The notes under the pieces are model-generated. The model did no database searches, had not been told where the DNA came from, and saw only the letters and a program-made list of their open reading frames with translations. From the NCBI GenBank assembly GCA_017504165.1, contig JAFVRR010000013.1:1-48098 (forward strand): DNA of 48,098 nucleotides, written 5' to 3'. Positions 16,609-24,676 of this stretch are shown one piece after another (the first letter of the stretch is position 1; each line of letters starts with the position of its first letter). The DNA is from Clostridia bacterium. GTDB taxonomy: Bacteria; Bacillota; Clostridia; Christensenellales; Borkfalkiaceae. The position numbers and the translations under genes were made by a program.

Positions 16609-16624
16609 AGTTTCACGTGAAACA
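16609..16624. promoter_or_regulatory. parS site 2
   Basis: AGTTTCACGTGAAACA, one mismatch at the first base from the parS consensus, 133 bp from site 1. Two close sites upstream of ftsH-parA-parB fit an origin-proximal ParB loading zone. Confidence 0.92.
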
Positions 16625-17087
16625 CGATTTTAAAATCATTAAACATACCATTCACAGGTAAAAGACAATTAAACGATAATAACTTTAAATTTCGTTGATT
16701 GTTATTGTAAAATTTACAATATGTTTTGTTTTTTTGTTGCCAACGAGTTTAAACTCTGTCGAATTAAAAAAGAGTGTATGACTGATAAATAACGTAACGG
16801 CACGATATTGAATAATATTACTAAACCTAATTTTACATAGAGGCAATAAAAATGTTTGGTTTGTATACAAACAAGTGTTGGCAGTTATTTAAATTTAATT
16901 CGTTAATATGCTTATCGTAAAATATTTTTATTTAAAATTTAAATTTAGTTTGAGTTTAGGTTTGTAATCTATAATAATATAAGTTTCCTAAAATGCAAAG
17001 TTAAAAAATTTTCAAATTTGTAAAGTAACGCTTTTATATAATTATTGCGCTTATAAAAATAAAATTAAAAATATTTACATAATATTA

Positions 17088-17116
17088 TTGTAATTTAATA
17101 AAATATATGTTAGAAT
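17088..17116 (+). promoter_or_regulatory. Putative ftsH-parA-parB promoter
   Basis: TTGTAA (17088-17093), 17 bp, TAGAAT (17111-17116), leaving a leader of about 100 nt before the ATG at 17222, which has GAGAGG just upstream. Confidence 0.5.
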
Positions 17117-17221
17117 ATATAACGTGCAAACGTATCTTTATAGTTTTAATTTTAAGTTAAGTTAAACTAAAAGTGTAAAACTATTTGCGAATATATTACT
17201 AGTTTAATAGAGAGGTAAAAA

Positions 17222-19318
17222 ATGAGTAAACAGAAAAACAGTCACAAAAAATTATGGATAGGACTTGTCGTTCTTCTCGTTGCGGGTATACTATTGTTCA
17301 TGCATTTTATGAACGATTTATCCGTTAAAGACGTAACGTCGTCAGAGTTTTTCCAACATGCAGGTATAACGCTAATTCAAGACGGGGACGAAATCAAATA
17401 TCAATATGACCAAAATAAAAGGGATATCGATAGGGTGATTTTTAGTTCATATAACGTTTCGGGCTATAAAAAAGTAGAAGTTAATGGAAAAGAAAAATAC
17501 GTTTTACTCTACGAGTCTAGTTACGGTAGAAACACTGAAAGCATTTATTTTGGCGACGGAGTTGCCGATATTCTTACAGTATACGGTATAGAAGTTGATT
17601 ATACCGACCCTAATGAAGGTTCTTTTCTTTCGTCTTTAATATTCCCACTTTTAGTCGTTGGCGCAGGGTTTGTATTGATTATGCTCCTTACACGTTCGGT
17701 AAACGGTTCTAACAAGTCGGCTATGGACTTTGGTAAGACTAAAGCGACGATGAGCAAAAACGTAAAAGTAAGATTTACTGACGTTGCCGGTGCGGAAGAA
17801 GAAAAGGTAGAACTTCAAGAAATAGTAGAATTCCTTAAAAACCCTAAAAAATTCTCGAATTTGGGCGCAAAAATTCCAAAAGGCGTTTTATTAGTAGGCC
17901 CTCCTGGAACGGGTAAGACTTTATTTGCTAAAGCAGTTGCGGGCGAGGCGAACGTTCCGTTCTTCTCAATTTCCGGTTCAGACTTCGTTGAAATGTTCGT
18001 AGGTGTAGGTGCAAGTAGGGTAAGAGATTTATTTGCAATGGCTAAAAAGAGTATGCCTTGTATCGTATTCATCGATGAAATCGATGCCGTTGGCAGACAC
18101 CGTGGCGCCGGTCTTGGCGGTGGTAACGACGAAAGAGAACAAACGTTAAACCAATTACTCGTTCAAATGGACGGTTTTGATGCAAACGAAGGTATCGTAA
18201 TTATGGCGGCGACTAACCGTGCCGATATATTAGACCCCGCACTTATGCGTCCAGGTAGATTTGATAGACAAATTTACGTTAACGTGCCTGACGTTAGGGG
18301 TAGAGAAGCAATTTTAAAAGTACACGCAAGAAACAAACCGCTTGCTCCAGACGTAAACTTTAAAGTTCTAGCAAGAATGACCGCAGGCTTTAGCGGTGCG
18401 GACCTTGCAAACCTTTTAAACGAAGCGGCAATTTTGGCGGCTAGGGCGGATAGAAAAGCAATAACTAACGTAGACTTATACGAGGCGATTAACAAAGTGT
18501 TAATCGGCCCACAAAAGAAAAGCCGTGTCGTTACCGAATCGGATAAGAGAATTACCGCTTATCACGAAGCGGGGCACGCAATTTTGGCAAGGCTTTTACC
18601 AAACTGTGATCCCGTTCAAGAAGTTTCTATTATTCCAAGGGGTTTTGCCGCAGGTTATACTATGACTAGACCAGATAGCGATAGCAACCACATTGAAAAA
18701 TCTAAACTTTTAGACGATATCGCAATGACTTTAGGTGGCCGTGTTGCCGAAGAACTTATTATTAAAGATATTTCCGCAGGCGCGTCTAACGATATTAGCG
18801 TGGTTACGGAAAGGGCTCGTAAAATGGTTACCGAATGGGGTATGAGTGATAAGATTGGTCCTGTAAACTATAGCGGTGGCGATCAAGTATTCATCGGTAA
18901 AGATATGCAAACTAGGGCAACTTATTCTGAAGAACTTGCTAAAATTATCGACCTTGAAATTGAGGCTATTATTAAAGACGCGCATAAGAGAGCAACTGAA
19001 CTTTTAAAGGCAAACAAACAAATTCTCGACAATATGGCAAGGCTTTTAGTTGAAAGAGAAACTATTTATCAAGACGAAGTGGATATGCTTATGGAAGGTA
19101 AATCCGTAGCGGAAATTTTGAAAGTTATGGAAGAAAAAGACGGTAAAGCCAAAGAAAATCCATTTATAAAAGTAGAAAGCGTTCTTAAAAAAGAAGAACA
19201 AACGGCTACTGAAGAAAAATCAACCGAAACCGTAGAAGAAAAAGTAGAAAATGCGGAAGAAAAGGTTGAAGAAACAAAAGAAGAAACTCAAGAAAATACT
19301 GAAAAAACTGAAGAATAA
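17222..19318 (+). CDS. ftsH: ATP-dependent zinc metalloprotease FtsH
   Basis: FtsH is a membrane-anchored AAA+ protease that degrades misassembled membrane proteins and unstable regulators. The 698-aa protein has two membrane helices (about 11-28 and 135-156) around an external domain. The AAA module has Walker A GPPGTGKT (226-233), Walker B IVFIDEID (281-288) and the second region of homology [15 protein letters not shown] (332-346). Zinc ligands come from HEAGH (448-452). The tail after about 650 is a very acidic Glu/Lys/Thr repeat segment. It sits directly upstream of parA, nine bases apart; in Bacillus ftsH follows tilS-hpt instead, so the neighbourhood is rearranged. Confidence 0.97.
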   Translation: MSKQKNSHKKLWIGLVVLLVAGILLFMHFMNDLSVKDVTSSEFFQHAGITLIQDGDEIKYQYDQNKRDIDRVIFSSYNVSGYKKVEVNGKEKYVLLYESSYGRNTESIYFGDGVADILTVYGIEVDYTDPNEGSFLSSLIFPLLVVGAGFVLIMLLTRSVNGSNKSAMDFGKTKATMSKNVKVRFTDVAGAEEEKVELQEIVEFLKNPKKFSNLGAKIPKGVLLVGPPGTGKTLFAKAVAGEANVPFFSISGSDFVEMFVGVGASRVRDLFAMAKKSMPCIVFIDEIDAVGRHRGAGLGGGNDEREQTLNQLLVQMDGFDANEGIVIMAATNRADILDPALMRPGRFDRQIYVNVPDVRGREAILKVHARNKPLAPDVNFKVLARMTAGFSGADLANLLNEAAILAARADRKAITNVDLYEAINKVLIGPQKKSRVVTESDKRITAYHEAGHAILARLLPNCDPVQEVSIIPRGFAAGYTMTRPDSDSNHIEKSKLLDDIAMTLGGRVAEELIIKDISAGASNDISVVTERARKMVTEWGMSDKIGPVNYSGGDQVFIGKDMQTRATYSEELAKIIDLEIEAIIKDAHKRATELLKANKQILDNMARLLVERETIYQDEVDMLMEGKSVAEILKVMEEKDGKAKENPFIKVESVLKKEEQTATEEKSTETVEEKVENAEEKVEETKEETQENTEKTEE

Positions 19319-19327
19319 GAGGTAATT

Positions 19328-20107
19328 ATGGGAAAGGTAATTGCGTTTTCTAACCAAAAAGGCGGGGTAGGAAAAACTACTACTTGCGTAAATATGTCGG
19401 CGTGTCTTGCTCAAATGGGCAAAAGGGTTTTAGTTATCGACTTAGACCCTCAAGGCAACGCTACGACGGGTTTAGGTATCAATAAAGGTAGTGTAAAAAA
19501 CGGCGTTTATCAAGTGATTATTGAAGAAACTAATATAAGAGACGCCATAGTTGAAACGGAAATGGAAAATTTACACATTTTACCATCTTCTATCGACTTA
19601 GCGGGTGCTGAAGTTGAACTAGTTTATCTTAAAAACAGAGAAAAAAGACTTTGCGAGGCGGTTAAAAAAGCATCGAAAAATTACGACTACATTATGATTG
19701 ACTGTCCACCGTCTTTAGGTCTTTTAACAATCAACGCTTTGGCGTGCGCGGATAGCATTATAATTCCTATTCAATGCGAATTTTACGCGCTTGAAGGGTT
19801 ATCACAACTTATGAATACCGTAAAACTTGTTATAAAACACTTAAATCCAAAACTTACTATTGCAGGCGTGTCGCTTACAATGTACGACGGTAGGGCTATT
19901 GCATCTCGTCAAATTGCCGAAGAAATAAGAAAATTCTTTGGTGAAAAGGTCTTTAAAACGGTTATTCCAAGAAATATTAGGGTATCGGAAGCGCCAAGCC
20001 ACGATATGCCCGTTATTAAATACGACCCAAAATGCGCAGGCGCAAGGGCGTATACTGAATTAACTAAAGAATTTGTAATGGGAGGAGAAGAAAATGTCGG
20101 CGAATAA
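19328..20107 (+). CDS. parA: Chromosome partitioning ATPase ParA (Soj)
   Basis: A 259-aa deviant-Walker ATPase with the P-loop KGGVGKTT (11-18), DLDPQGNATTGLG (about 39-51), the Walker-B-like DCPPSLGLLT, and the late ALEGLSQL segment. This matches Soj-type chromosomal ParA, which binds DNA as an ATP dimer and works with ParB-parS to place origins and modulate initiation. The ribosome site GAGG lies before the ATG. Its 3' end overlaps parB by 14 bp, indicating coupled translation. Confidence 0.96.
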   Translation: MGKVIAFSNQKGGVGKTTTCVNMSACLAQMGKRVLVIDLDPQGNATTGLGINKGSVKNGVYQVIIEETNIRDAIVETEMENLHILPSSIDLAGAEVELVYLKNREKRLCEAVKKASKNYDYIMIDCPPSLGLLTINALACADSIIIPIQCEFYALEGLSQLMNTVKLVIKHLNPKLTIAGVSLTMYDGRAIASRQIAEEIRKFFGEKVFKTVIPRNIRVSEAPSHDMPVIKYDPKCAGARAYTELTKEFVMGGEENVGE

Positions 20108-21008
20108 AGGTTTAGGTAAAGGATTATCCGCACTTTTTCAATCAACAGAAGAAGATTATAGCAAAACTTTAGGCGTTACTGCCGAAGATATTAAAACTGG
20201 GGTTTTAGAACTTCCGCTTACCGATATTTACGCAAACCCAAACCAACCAAGAAAAATTTTTGACGATAAAGCGCTTGGGGAACTTGCTAGTTCGATTAAA
20301 CTTAACGGCGTAATTATGCCTATCGTAGTAAATAAAGACGGTAACGGCAAATATATGATTATTGCGGGCGAAAGAAGATATAGGGCGTCTAAACTTGCAG
20401 GTAAAGACGTTATACCCGCTATCGTTAAAGAATACGACGAAAGGCGCGTTAAAGAAATTTCTTTAATTGAAAACTTACAACGTGAAGATTTAAACCCAAT
20501 TGAAGCGGCAACCGCCATGAAACAACTTATGGACGATTACGGTTTAACTCAAGAAGAACTTGCCGAAAGAATTGCTAAAAGCCGTTCCGCGGTAGCAAAT
20601 ACTCTTAGACTTTTAACTTTAGATAACGAAGTAGTTAAACTCGTTGCTAACGGCAAACTCTCTTCAGGTCACGCGCGCGCTCTCGTTACACTTCCACTCG
20701 ATATGCAAAAGAAAATTGCAAACAACGCGATTAAAAACGGCATGTCGGTAAGGGATATAGAAAAGGCAACGAAAGACTATTTTAACCCACCGTCTGAAAT
20801 TAAAAAGACTAAAATGGCAAAACAAGCGCAAGAAATGAGTGCTGAACTTAAAGATTTAATTTCTAGAATGCAACAAACTTTCGGCACTAAGGTTGCGGCT
20901 ATTGGGAACGATAAAAAAGGTAGAATTTATATCGACTACTATACGACAGACGATTTAAATAGACTTTGCGATATCGTTGAAATGCTTGAAGAAAAGAATA
21001 AAAAATAA
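20094..21008 (+). CDS. parB: Chromosome partitioning protein ParB (Spo0J)
   Basis: A 304-aa protein. After a typical GKGLSALF N-terminus (8-15) comes the ParB/Srx CTP-binding domain with NPNQPRKIFDD and the arginine-rich GERRYRASK motif (92-100). A helix-turn-helix region follows (about 150-180, LTQEELAERIAKSRSAVANTLRLL in pieces), which recognises parS. The C-terminal dimer domain is at about 255-304. Two matching parS sites lie 3.5 kb upstream. The stop overlaps the next gene's start (TAATG), tying ParB expression to a DUF2156-GNAT protein. Confidence 0.96.
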   Translation: MSANKGLGKGLSALFQSTEEDYSKTLGVTAEDIKTGVLELPLTDIYANPNQPRKIFDDKALGELASSIKLNGVIMPIVVNKDGNGKYMIIAGERRYRASKLAGKDVIPAIVKEYDERRVKEISLIENLQREDLNPIEAATAMKQLMDDYGLTQEELAERIAKSRSAVANTLRLLTLDNEVVKLVANGKLSSGHARALVTLPLDMQKKIANNAIKNGMSVRDIEKATKDYFNPPSEIKKTKMAKQAQEMSAELKDLISRMQQTFGTKVAAIGNDKKGRIYIDYYTTDDLNRLCDIVEMLEEKNKK

Positions 21009-22399
21009 TGCTAAAATTCAAAAAACTTACCGAGAAAGATATTAAAACTATACAAAAATACACAAGAGATTGCAATTATCATTTGTGCGATTATTCCGTA
21101 GGGGTTATTTTTACTTGGTATCTTCCTTATACTCCCGCTTACGCCGTGTTTGACGATACGCTTATATTAAAATACGGCGAAAAGGAAAGCGAAAGGTTTA
21201 TGCTCCCTATTGGCAAAAACGTAAGTGGAGCGATTACCGAAATTGAAAAGTATATTACCGAAAAAGAAGAAGTTTTAAAATTTATTTGCGTTGGCGAAGA
21301 GAGTTTGAACTTTTTAAACGCTAGATATAACGGTAAATTGACTTCTTCGTTTAACCGTAATTATAGCGACTATATCTACGACGTAGAAGAAATGCGTACT
21401 TTTTCGGGCAAAAAGTTTAGCGGTCAAAGAAATCATATTAATTCTTTTAAAAAGAATTACCCTAACTATAAATACAAAAAAATTACCGCTAAAGATATAG
21501 GTAAGATCAAAGACTTTTTAAAAAAGTACGACGAGCAATATCCTAAAAAGAATAAAATAGAGAAAAAAGAATTAGAGTTTACCTATAAACTTTTAGAACT
21601 TACTAAAAAGAGCGATCTTTTCGGCGGGTATATTGAAGTCGACGGAGAAGTCGCATCTATTTCAATTGGCGAACGCCGTGGCGAAATGCTTATAATTCAC
21701 GTAGAAAAAGCCTTGCTTAAATATCGTGGAGCGTATCCGTTAACCTATAACGAGTTCGTTAAGAACAATGCTGAAAATGGCATAACATTAATAAATAGGC
21801 AAGACGATTCGGGCGATTTGGGACTTAGAACGTCAAAAACACAGTACAAGCCTATAAAACTAGAGAATAAAAACTACGTTATAGTAAATAGTTTTATGCC
21901 AAAAATAAAAAAGCCTACGCTAAAAGGCGAAAGAGTAATGATTGACGGCATTAAAAAGAGCGATACTGAAAGTTATTATAAGTTAAATACCCTTAAAGAA
22001 AATAACAAATGGTGGGGGTACGACTATAAAAAAGACAATAAAACCCCAACGGTCGACTATTTTTATAAAGTTCAACTTAAAGATTTTAAAGATTTAAAGA
22101 ATTTATGCCTTGCAATACGCGACAAAAAGTCTAAAATTATGATGGGCGAAGTGGTTTTATATCACTTTGGCTTTGATAATAGTGTAGAAATCGGTATAAG
22201 ACTGTTTAAAAAGTATCAAAACAAGGGTTTTGGCGTAGAGAGTTTAAAACTTATAACAAACTACGCTAAAGAAGTTTTAGGGCTTAATCCTATAATGAAA
22301 TGCTATAAACAAAACGAAAAATCTAAAAAAATGATACTGAATTCGGGGTACGAATTTTGTGAGGAAACACAAAAATATTTTTATTTTAAAAAAATTTAA
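21008..22399 (+). CDS. DUF2156 (MprF-like C-terminal) - GNAT fusion protein
   Basis: A 463-aa protein of two acyltransferase-type domains. Residues about 1-295 match DUF2156, the phosphatidylglycerol lysyltransferase catalytic-domain family, with FTWYLPYTPAYAVFDD, the RNHINSFKKNYP block and the late NRQDDSGDLGLRTSKTQYKP motif. Residues about 310-463 form a GNAT domain with the acetyl-CoA loop KYQNKGFGVESLK and CYKQNEKSKKMILNSGYE. There is no membrane domain, so lipid lysinylation is unlikely; transfer of an acyl or aminoacyl group to a soluble substrate is more plausible. Its start overlaps the parB stop (TAATG). The substrate is unknown. Confidence 0.82.
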   Translation: MLKFKKLTEKDIKTIQKYTRDCNYHLCDYSVGVIFTWYLPYTPAYAVFDDTLILKYGEKESERFMLPIGKNVSGAITEIEKYITEKEEVLKFICVGEESLNFLNARYNGKLTSSFNRNYSDYIYDVEEMRTFSGKKFSGQRNHINSFKKNYPNYKYKKITAKDIGKIKDFLKKYDEQYPKKNKIEKKELEFTYKLLELTKKSDLFGGYIEVDGEVASISIGERRGEMLIIHVEKALLKYRGAYPLTYNEFVKNNAENGITLINRQDDSGDLGLRTSKTQYKPIKLENKNYVIVNSFMPKIKKPTLKGERVMIDGIKKSDTESYYKLNTLKENNKWWGYDYKKDNKTPTVDYFYKVQLKDFKDLKNLCLAIRDKKSKIMMGEVVLYHFGFDNSVEIGIRLFKKYQNKGFGVESLKLITNYAKEVLGLNPIMKCYKQNEKSKKMILNSGYEFCEETQKYFYFKKI

Positions 22400-22427
22400 A
22401 AATTTTTAAAAAAGTAGTGAAAAACGC

Positions 22428-22456
22428 TTTACAAAATTAAAATAAAAGAGTATATT
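22428..22456 (+). promoter_or_regulatory. Putative promoter of the queT leader
   Basis: TTTACA (22428-22433), 17 bp, TATATT (22451-22456). The sequence from GAAAAAC through AATAAAAG closely resembles the trxB promoter at 26898. It would give a leader of about 400 nt before queT. Confidence 0.45.
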
Positions 22457-22510
22457 GTTAGCGTTATTTAAATTTGTTCATCATTTTCCCCCTTATCATA
22501 TATTTTTCAG

Positions 22511-22543
22511 ATGGTCGTTTATGTTTGTATCGTAAACGGCCAT
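22511..22543 (+). other. Strong hairpin in the queT leader
   Basis: ATGGTCGTTTA (22511-22521) pairs with TAAACGGCCAT (22533-22543), one G-T wobble, 11-nt loop. No T-run follows, so it is not a standard terminator. It could be part of a regulatory leader or a protein-binding palindrome. Confidence 0.5.
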
Positions 22544-22584
22544 TTGAATTTATTGGGGCTATTACGCAAAACTTGTTAACGCAA

Positions 22585-22690
22585 AAAACTCTCTACTACT
22601 TCGTTATACACACTTTACCATTTTGACAATACAGCAAGTATTGCCTTCAATGATAAAATGCGTCTAACTTGCATTATATAGTTTTTGTCT
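22585..22690 (+). repeat. Diverged copy of the nested stem-loop repeat
   Basis: Outer arms CATTTT (22619-22624)/AAAATG (22655-22660) enclose an inner hairpin CAATAC (22627-22632)/GTATTG (22638-22643). Flanks (ACTTCGTTATAC, CTTCAATGA) resemble the clearer copies at 27885-27990, 28101-28206 and 31859-31960. The architecture is kept although the stem sequences differ. Confidence 0.5.
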
Positions 22691-22741
22691 AGTTAACCGT
22701 TTTACTTCATAGCCCTTGTGAAAGATATATAAATATATAAT

Positions 22742-22808
22742 CCATAATGCACGAAAGTGCAATTTATGAAATCGTAGATTTCAATTCATGCCGTTGGCAA
22801 TTCATTAT
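22742..22808. repeat. Cruciform element with three small hairpins
   Basis: Outer arms ATAATG/CATTAT enclose three hairpins in a row: TGCACGAAAGTGCA, GAAATCGTAGATTTC and TGCCGTTGGCA. It looks like a multibranched palindromic intergenic element (REP or MITE-like). Only one copy is seen in the window, so its repeat status is an inference. Confidence 0.5.
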
Positions 22809-22823
22809 AATATCAAATATTAA

Positions 22824-22858
22824 GGTTTTCGGAAAACACTTATTAAAAACCGAGGTGA
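22824..22858 (+). promoter_or_regulatory. Possible translational switch at the queT ribosome site
   Basis: GGTTTT (22824-22829) can pair either with AAAAC (22833-22837) or with AAAACC (22846-22851), which sits next to the ribosome site GAGGTG (22853-22858). The two pairings exclude each other. QueT-family genes are often under preQ1 riboswitches, but this sequence does not match the preQ1-I or preQ1-II consensus as I know them. Confidence 0.3.
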
Positions 22859-22861
22859 AAA

Positions 22862-23380
22862 ATGTTAGAAACTAAAAGAAAAAGAAGCACGTCACTCGCT
22901 TTATGTGGTATTATTGCAAGCGCGTATTTTATCGTATGTATGGTATTTATGCCATTATCTTACGGCGGAATACAAATAAGGTTTGCAGAAGCGTTAACCG
23001 TGCTTCCTTTATTTTTTGGAGAGGCGGTGTGGGGGCTTGCCGTTGGCTGTCTGTTTGCAAACTTTTTTGGCAACGGCCCGCTTGATATAATTTTCGGCAC
23101 GCTTGCAACGCTAATTTCCGCAATAATTACCTATATAATAGGTAAAAAAATAAAAAACCCGAAACTCAGGTTTTTTATCGGGGCGTTTCCGCCTGTAATT
23201 ATAAATGCTATAATCGTTCCTTTTACCTTTTTAGCGGTATTAGAACTTAAAGAATTGTACTTATTGTCTATGCTACAAGTTTTTGTAGGACAATTCCTTT
23301 CAATTTACCTTATCGGTTCGCTTATTTACTTTCCATTACAAAAAATATTAACTAAAAAAATTAATCGTGAACGTTTCTAA
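22862..23380 (+). CDS. queT: QueT-family transporter (probable queuosine-precursor uptake)
   Basis: A 172-aa membrane protein with about five helices. It shows the family block GGIQIRFAEALTVLPLFFGEAVWGL (about 39-63), GCLFANFFGNGPLDIIFGTLATL, and a late GQFLSIYLIGSL segment. QueT proteins are thought to be substrate-binding subunits of ECF-type transporters for preQ0/preQ1 or related queuosine precursors, working with an energy module encoded elsewhere. The ribosome site GAGGTG precedes the ATG. Its last 20 bp overlap the convergent DUF378 gene. Confidence 0.88.
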   Translation: MLETKRKRSTSLALCGIIASAYFIVCMVFMPLSYGGIQIRFAEALTVLPLFFGEAVWGLAVGCLFANFFGNGPLDIIFGTLATLISAIITYIIGKKIKNPKLRFFIGAFPPVIINAIIVPFTFLAVLELKELYLLSMLQVFVGQFLSIYLIGSLIYFPLQKILTKKINRERF

Positions 23381-23573
23381 ATGGTCTATAAGCGAAAATA
23401 AAGAAAATCATCCATAAACTTGCAATCCCAACTAACGTGTAAATCGTACGGGAAACAAAACTTAACGATCCGAAAATCATTGAAACTAAGTTAAAGTCGA
23501 ATAGACCGATAAGTAGCCAGTTTAAAGCACCAACGATAACTAAAATAAATGCAATAATGCTCGTTATTTTCAT
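23361..23573 (-). CDS. DUF378 family small membrane protein
   Basis: A 70-aa protein with two membrane helices, beginning MKITSIIAFILVIVGALNWLLIGLFDFNLV, read over residues 1-30, and containing VSRTIYTLVGIASLWMI, the typical DUF378 (YuzA-like) pattern GALNWLL and Y.LVG. Function unknown. The gene converges on queT, overlapping it by 20 bp, and its start codon lies in the arm of a 9-bp hairpin. Confidence 0.88.
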   Translation of the reverse strand: MKITSIIAFILVIVGALNWLLIGLFDFNLVSMIFGSLSFVSRTIYTLVGIASLWMIFFIFAYRPFRNVHD

Positions 23574-23599
23574 AATACCTCCTTATATAAGGTATTATG
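23571..23599 (-). promoter_or_regulatory. Hairpin enclosing the DUF378 ribosome site and start codon
   Basis: CATAATACC (23571-23579) and GGTATTATG (23591-23599) are perfect 9-bp arms. In the minus-strand mRNA the second arm ends with the start codon, and the AGGAGG ribosome site straddles the loop-stem junction. This could limit translation until the stem melts. The base pairing is seen directly; regulation is inference. Confidence 0.45.
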
Positions 23600-23623
23600 C
23601 GATAAATTATAAAAATTATACGG

Positions 23624-23884
23624 TTATCTATCTTCGTTTTCAAGTAGAAGGCTATCAAAGTTGATTTTATCTACGAAATCGTCGCTTTTAAAAGACACTG
23701 AATTAAAATTTTCAAAACAGTCGATATAATAAGGAATAAGCATAGGTGTAGAAACGTCAAGTTTACGGCAAATTTCCACTAAATACTCGTAAAAATCGCC
23801 CCTATCGTATTCGTTTACGTTAATGTATGTAAAAGTTTTAATCGTTTTATGATTTTTAATAATTTTTGCTCCAATTTTAACCAT
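23624..23884 (-). CDS. Hypothetical protein, 86 aa
   Basis: An 86-aa acidic soluble protein starting MVKIGAKIIKNHKTIKTFTY. It has a central Asp/Tyr-rich segment (YDRGDFYEYLVEICRKLDV) and no signal peptide or membrane helix. I do not recognise a characterised family. It is upstream of DUF378 on the same strand and divergent from rex, with the starts 49 bp apart. Codon use matches the flanking genes, and the frame fills the interval cleanly, so it is likely real. Confidence 0.6.
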   Translation of the reverse strand: MVKIGAKIIKNHKTIKTFTYINVNEYDRGDFYEYLVEICRKLDVSTPMLIPYYIDCFENFNSVSFKSDDFVDKINFDSLLLENEDR

Positions 23885-23933
23885 ATTACGATTTTAACAT
23901 AAAAATAAAAATTATTCAATAAAAAAGGAAAGA

Positions 23934-24566
23934 ATGAAAAAACAAATATCAGAAAACGTTATACAACGCCTTCCTAAATATTATAGGTATTTAAAAGAGT
24001 TAACGGAAAATAAAATATCTAGGGTTTCTTCAAAAACCATTTCCGAAGCCCTTCACTTAACGGCGTCGCAAGTGCGTCAAGACCTTTATCAGTTCGGCGG
24101 TTTTGGACAACAGGGCTACGGCTACGATACCGAGTATTTAAAAAATTCCATTAAAGAAATTTTAGGGTTAGATAAAGAGCATAACGCCATAATTATCGGT
24201 GGCGGTCGTATTGGTCAAGCCCTTGCAAACTACACGGGTTTTTACCAAGAAAACGTGCTTATTAAAGCAATTTTTGATATAGAAACGACCCATATTAAAG
24301 GCGTTGAGGGTGTAGAAGTTTATAACGTAGACTTTTTAGACGAGTATTTAAAAAACAATAAAATAGACATTGCGATTATTTCCGTACAAAAGGAAATTGC
24401 CGAAAAAACCGCTCAAAAAGTGGTAGATTTAGGTGTAAAAGCCATTTGGAATTTCGCTCCTACCGACCTTTATTTTGGTGGAGGTGTCGTTTGTGAAAAT
24501 ATAAATATGAGCGAAAGTTTAATAAGGCTAATTTATAAGAGTAGAGATTTAGAAAAGGACGATTAA
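23934..24566 (+). CDS. rex: Redox-sensing transcriptional repressor Rex
   Basis: A 210-aa regulator that senses the NADH/NAD+ ratio and represses fermentative and respiratory genes when NADH is low. The N-terminal winged helix (about 1-75) includes RLPKYYRYLKEL and SEALHLTASQVRQDLYQFG. The Rossmann domain has the NAD-binding loop GGGRIGQAL (about 87-95), and NFAPTDL occurs near the end. Length is standard. The start has AAGGAAAG upstream. It is monocistronic with a hairpin after it. I found no clear TTGTTAA-N6-TTAACAA Rex site in the window. Confidence 0.95.
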   Translation: MKKQISENVIQRLPKYYRYLKELTENKISRVSSKTISEALHLTASQVRQDLYQFGGFGQQGYGYDTEYLKNSIKEILGLDKEHNAIIIGGGRIGQALANYTGFYQENVLIKAIFDIETTHIKGVEGVEVYNVDFLDEYLKNNKIDIAIISVQKEIAEKTAQKVVDLGVKAIWNFAPTDLYFGGGVVCENINMSESLIRLIYKSRDLEKDD

Positions 24567-24574
24567 AGGTTTAC

Positions 24575-24612
24575 AAACGCGACATGTTTTATTAAAAACG
24601 TGTCGCGTTTCG
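24575..24612 (+). terminator. Terminator of rex
   Basis: Ten-bp arms AAACGCGACA (24575-24584)/TGTCGCGTTT (24601-24610) with a 16-nt loop. The T-rich tail is short, so strength is uncertain. Confidence 0.65.
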
Positions 24613-24615
24613 TTA

Positions 24616-24644
24616 TTGTAAAATAAAAAATTTAGTGATATACT
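24616..24644 (+). promoter_or_regulatory. Promoter of the Gfo/Idh/MocA gene at 24677
   Basis: TTGTAA (24616-24621), 17 bp, TATACT (24639-24644). The position supports the ATG at 24677 (after AAAGGGG) rather than an in-frame ATG at 24635, which would lie inside the promoter. Confidence 0.55.
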
Positions 24645-24676
24645 TAAAAAGTAAAAACTTTTTAAAGGGGTTTATT

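Larger units (their letters stand above)
16413..17221. other. Non-coding parS region upstream of ftsH
   Basis: About 800 bp with a terminator, two parS sites and the ftsH promoter at the right end. Between 16625 and 17080 I see only A/T-rich sequence with weak inverted repeats, for example around 16675-16705. A 61-codon minus-strand frame at 16685-16870 lacks a ribosome site and family features, so I do not call it. The space may simply be kept clear for ParB spreading or hold an RNA I cannot recognise. Confidence 0.6.

Noticed and set aside
16685..16870. 61-codon minus-strand frame in the parS gap
   Set aside because: No ribosome site, no recognisable family and composition like the surrounding non-coding DNA.
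22400..22861. preQ1 riboswitch before queT
   Set aside because: I could not fit the preQ1-I or preQ1-II consensus; kept only as a low-confidence structured leader.
24635..24676. Upstream in-frame ATG of the first Gfo/Idh/MocA gene
   Set aside because: It overlaps the -10 element; the ATG at 24677 has a good ribosome site and starts the fold correctly.
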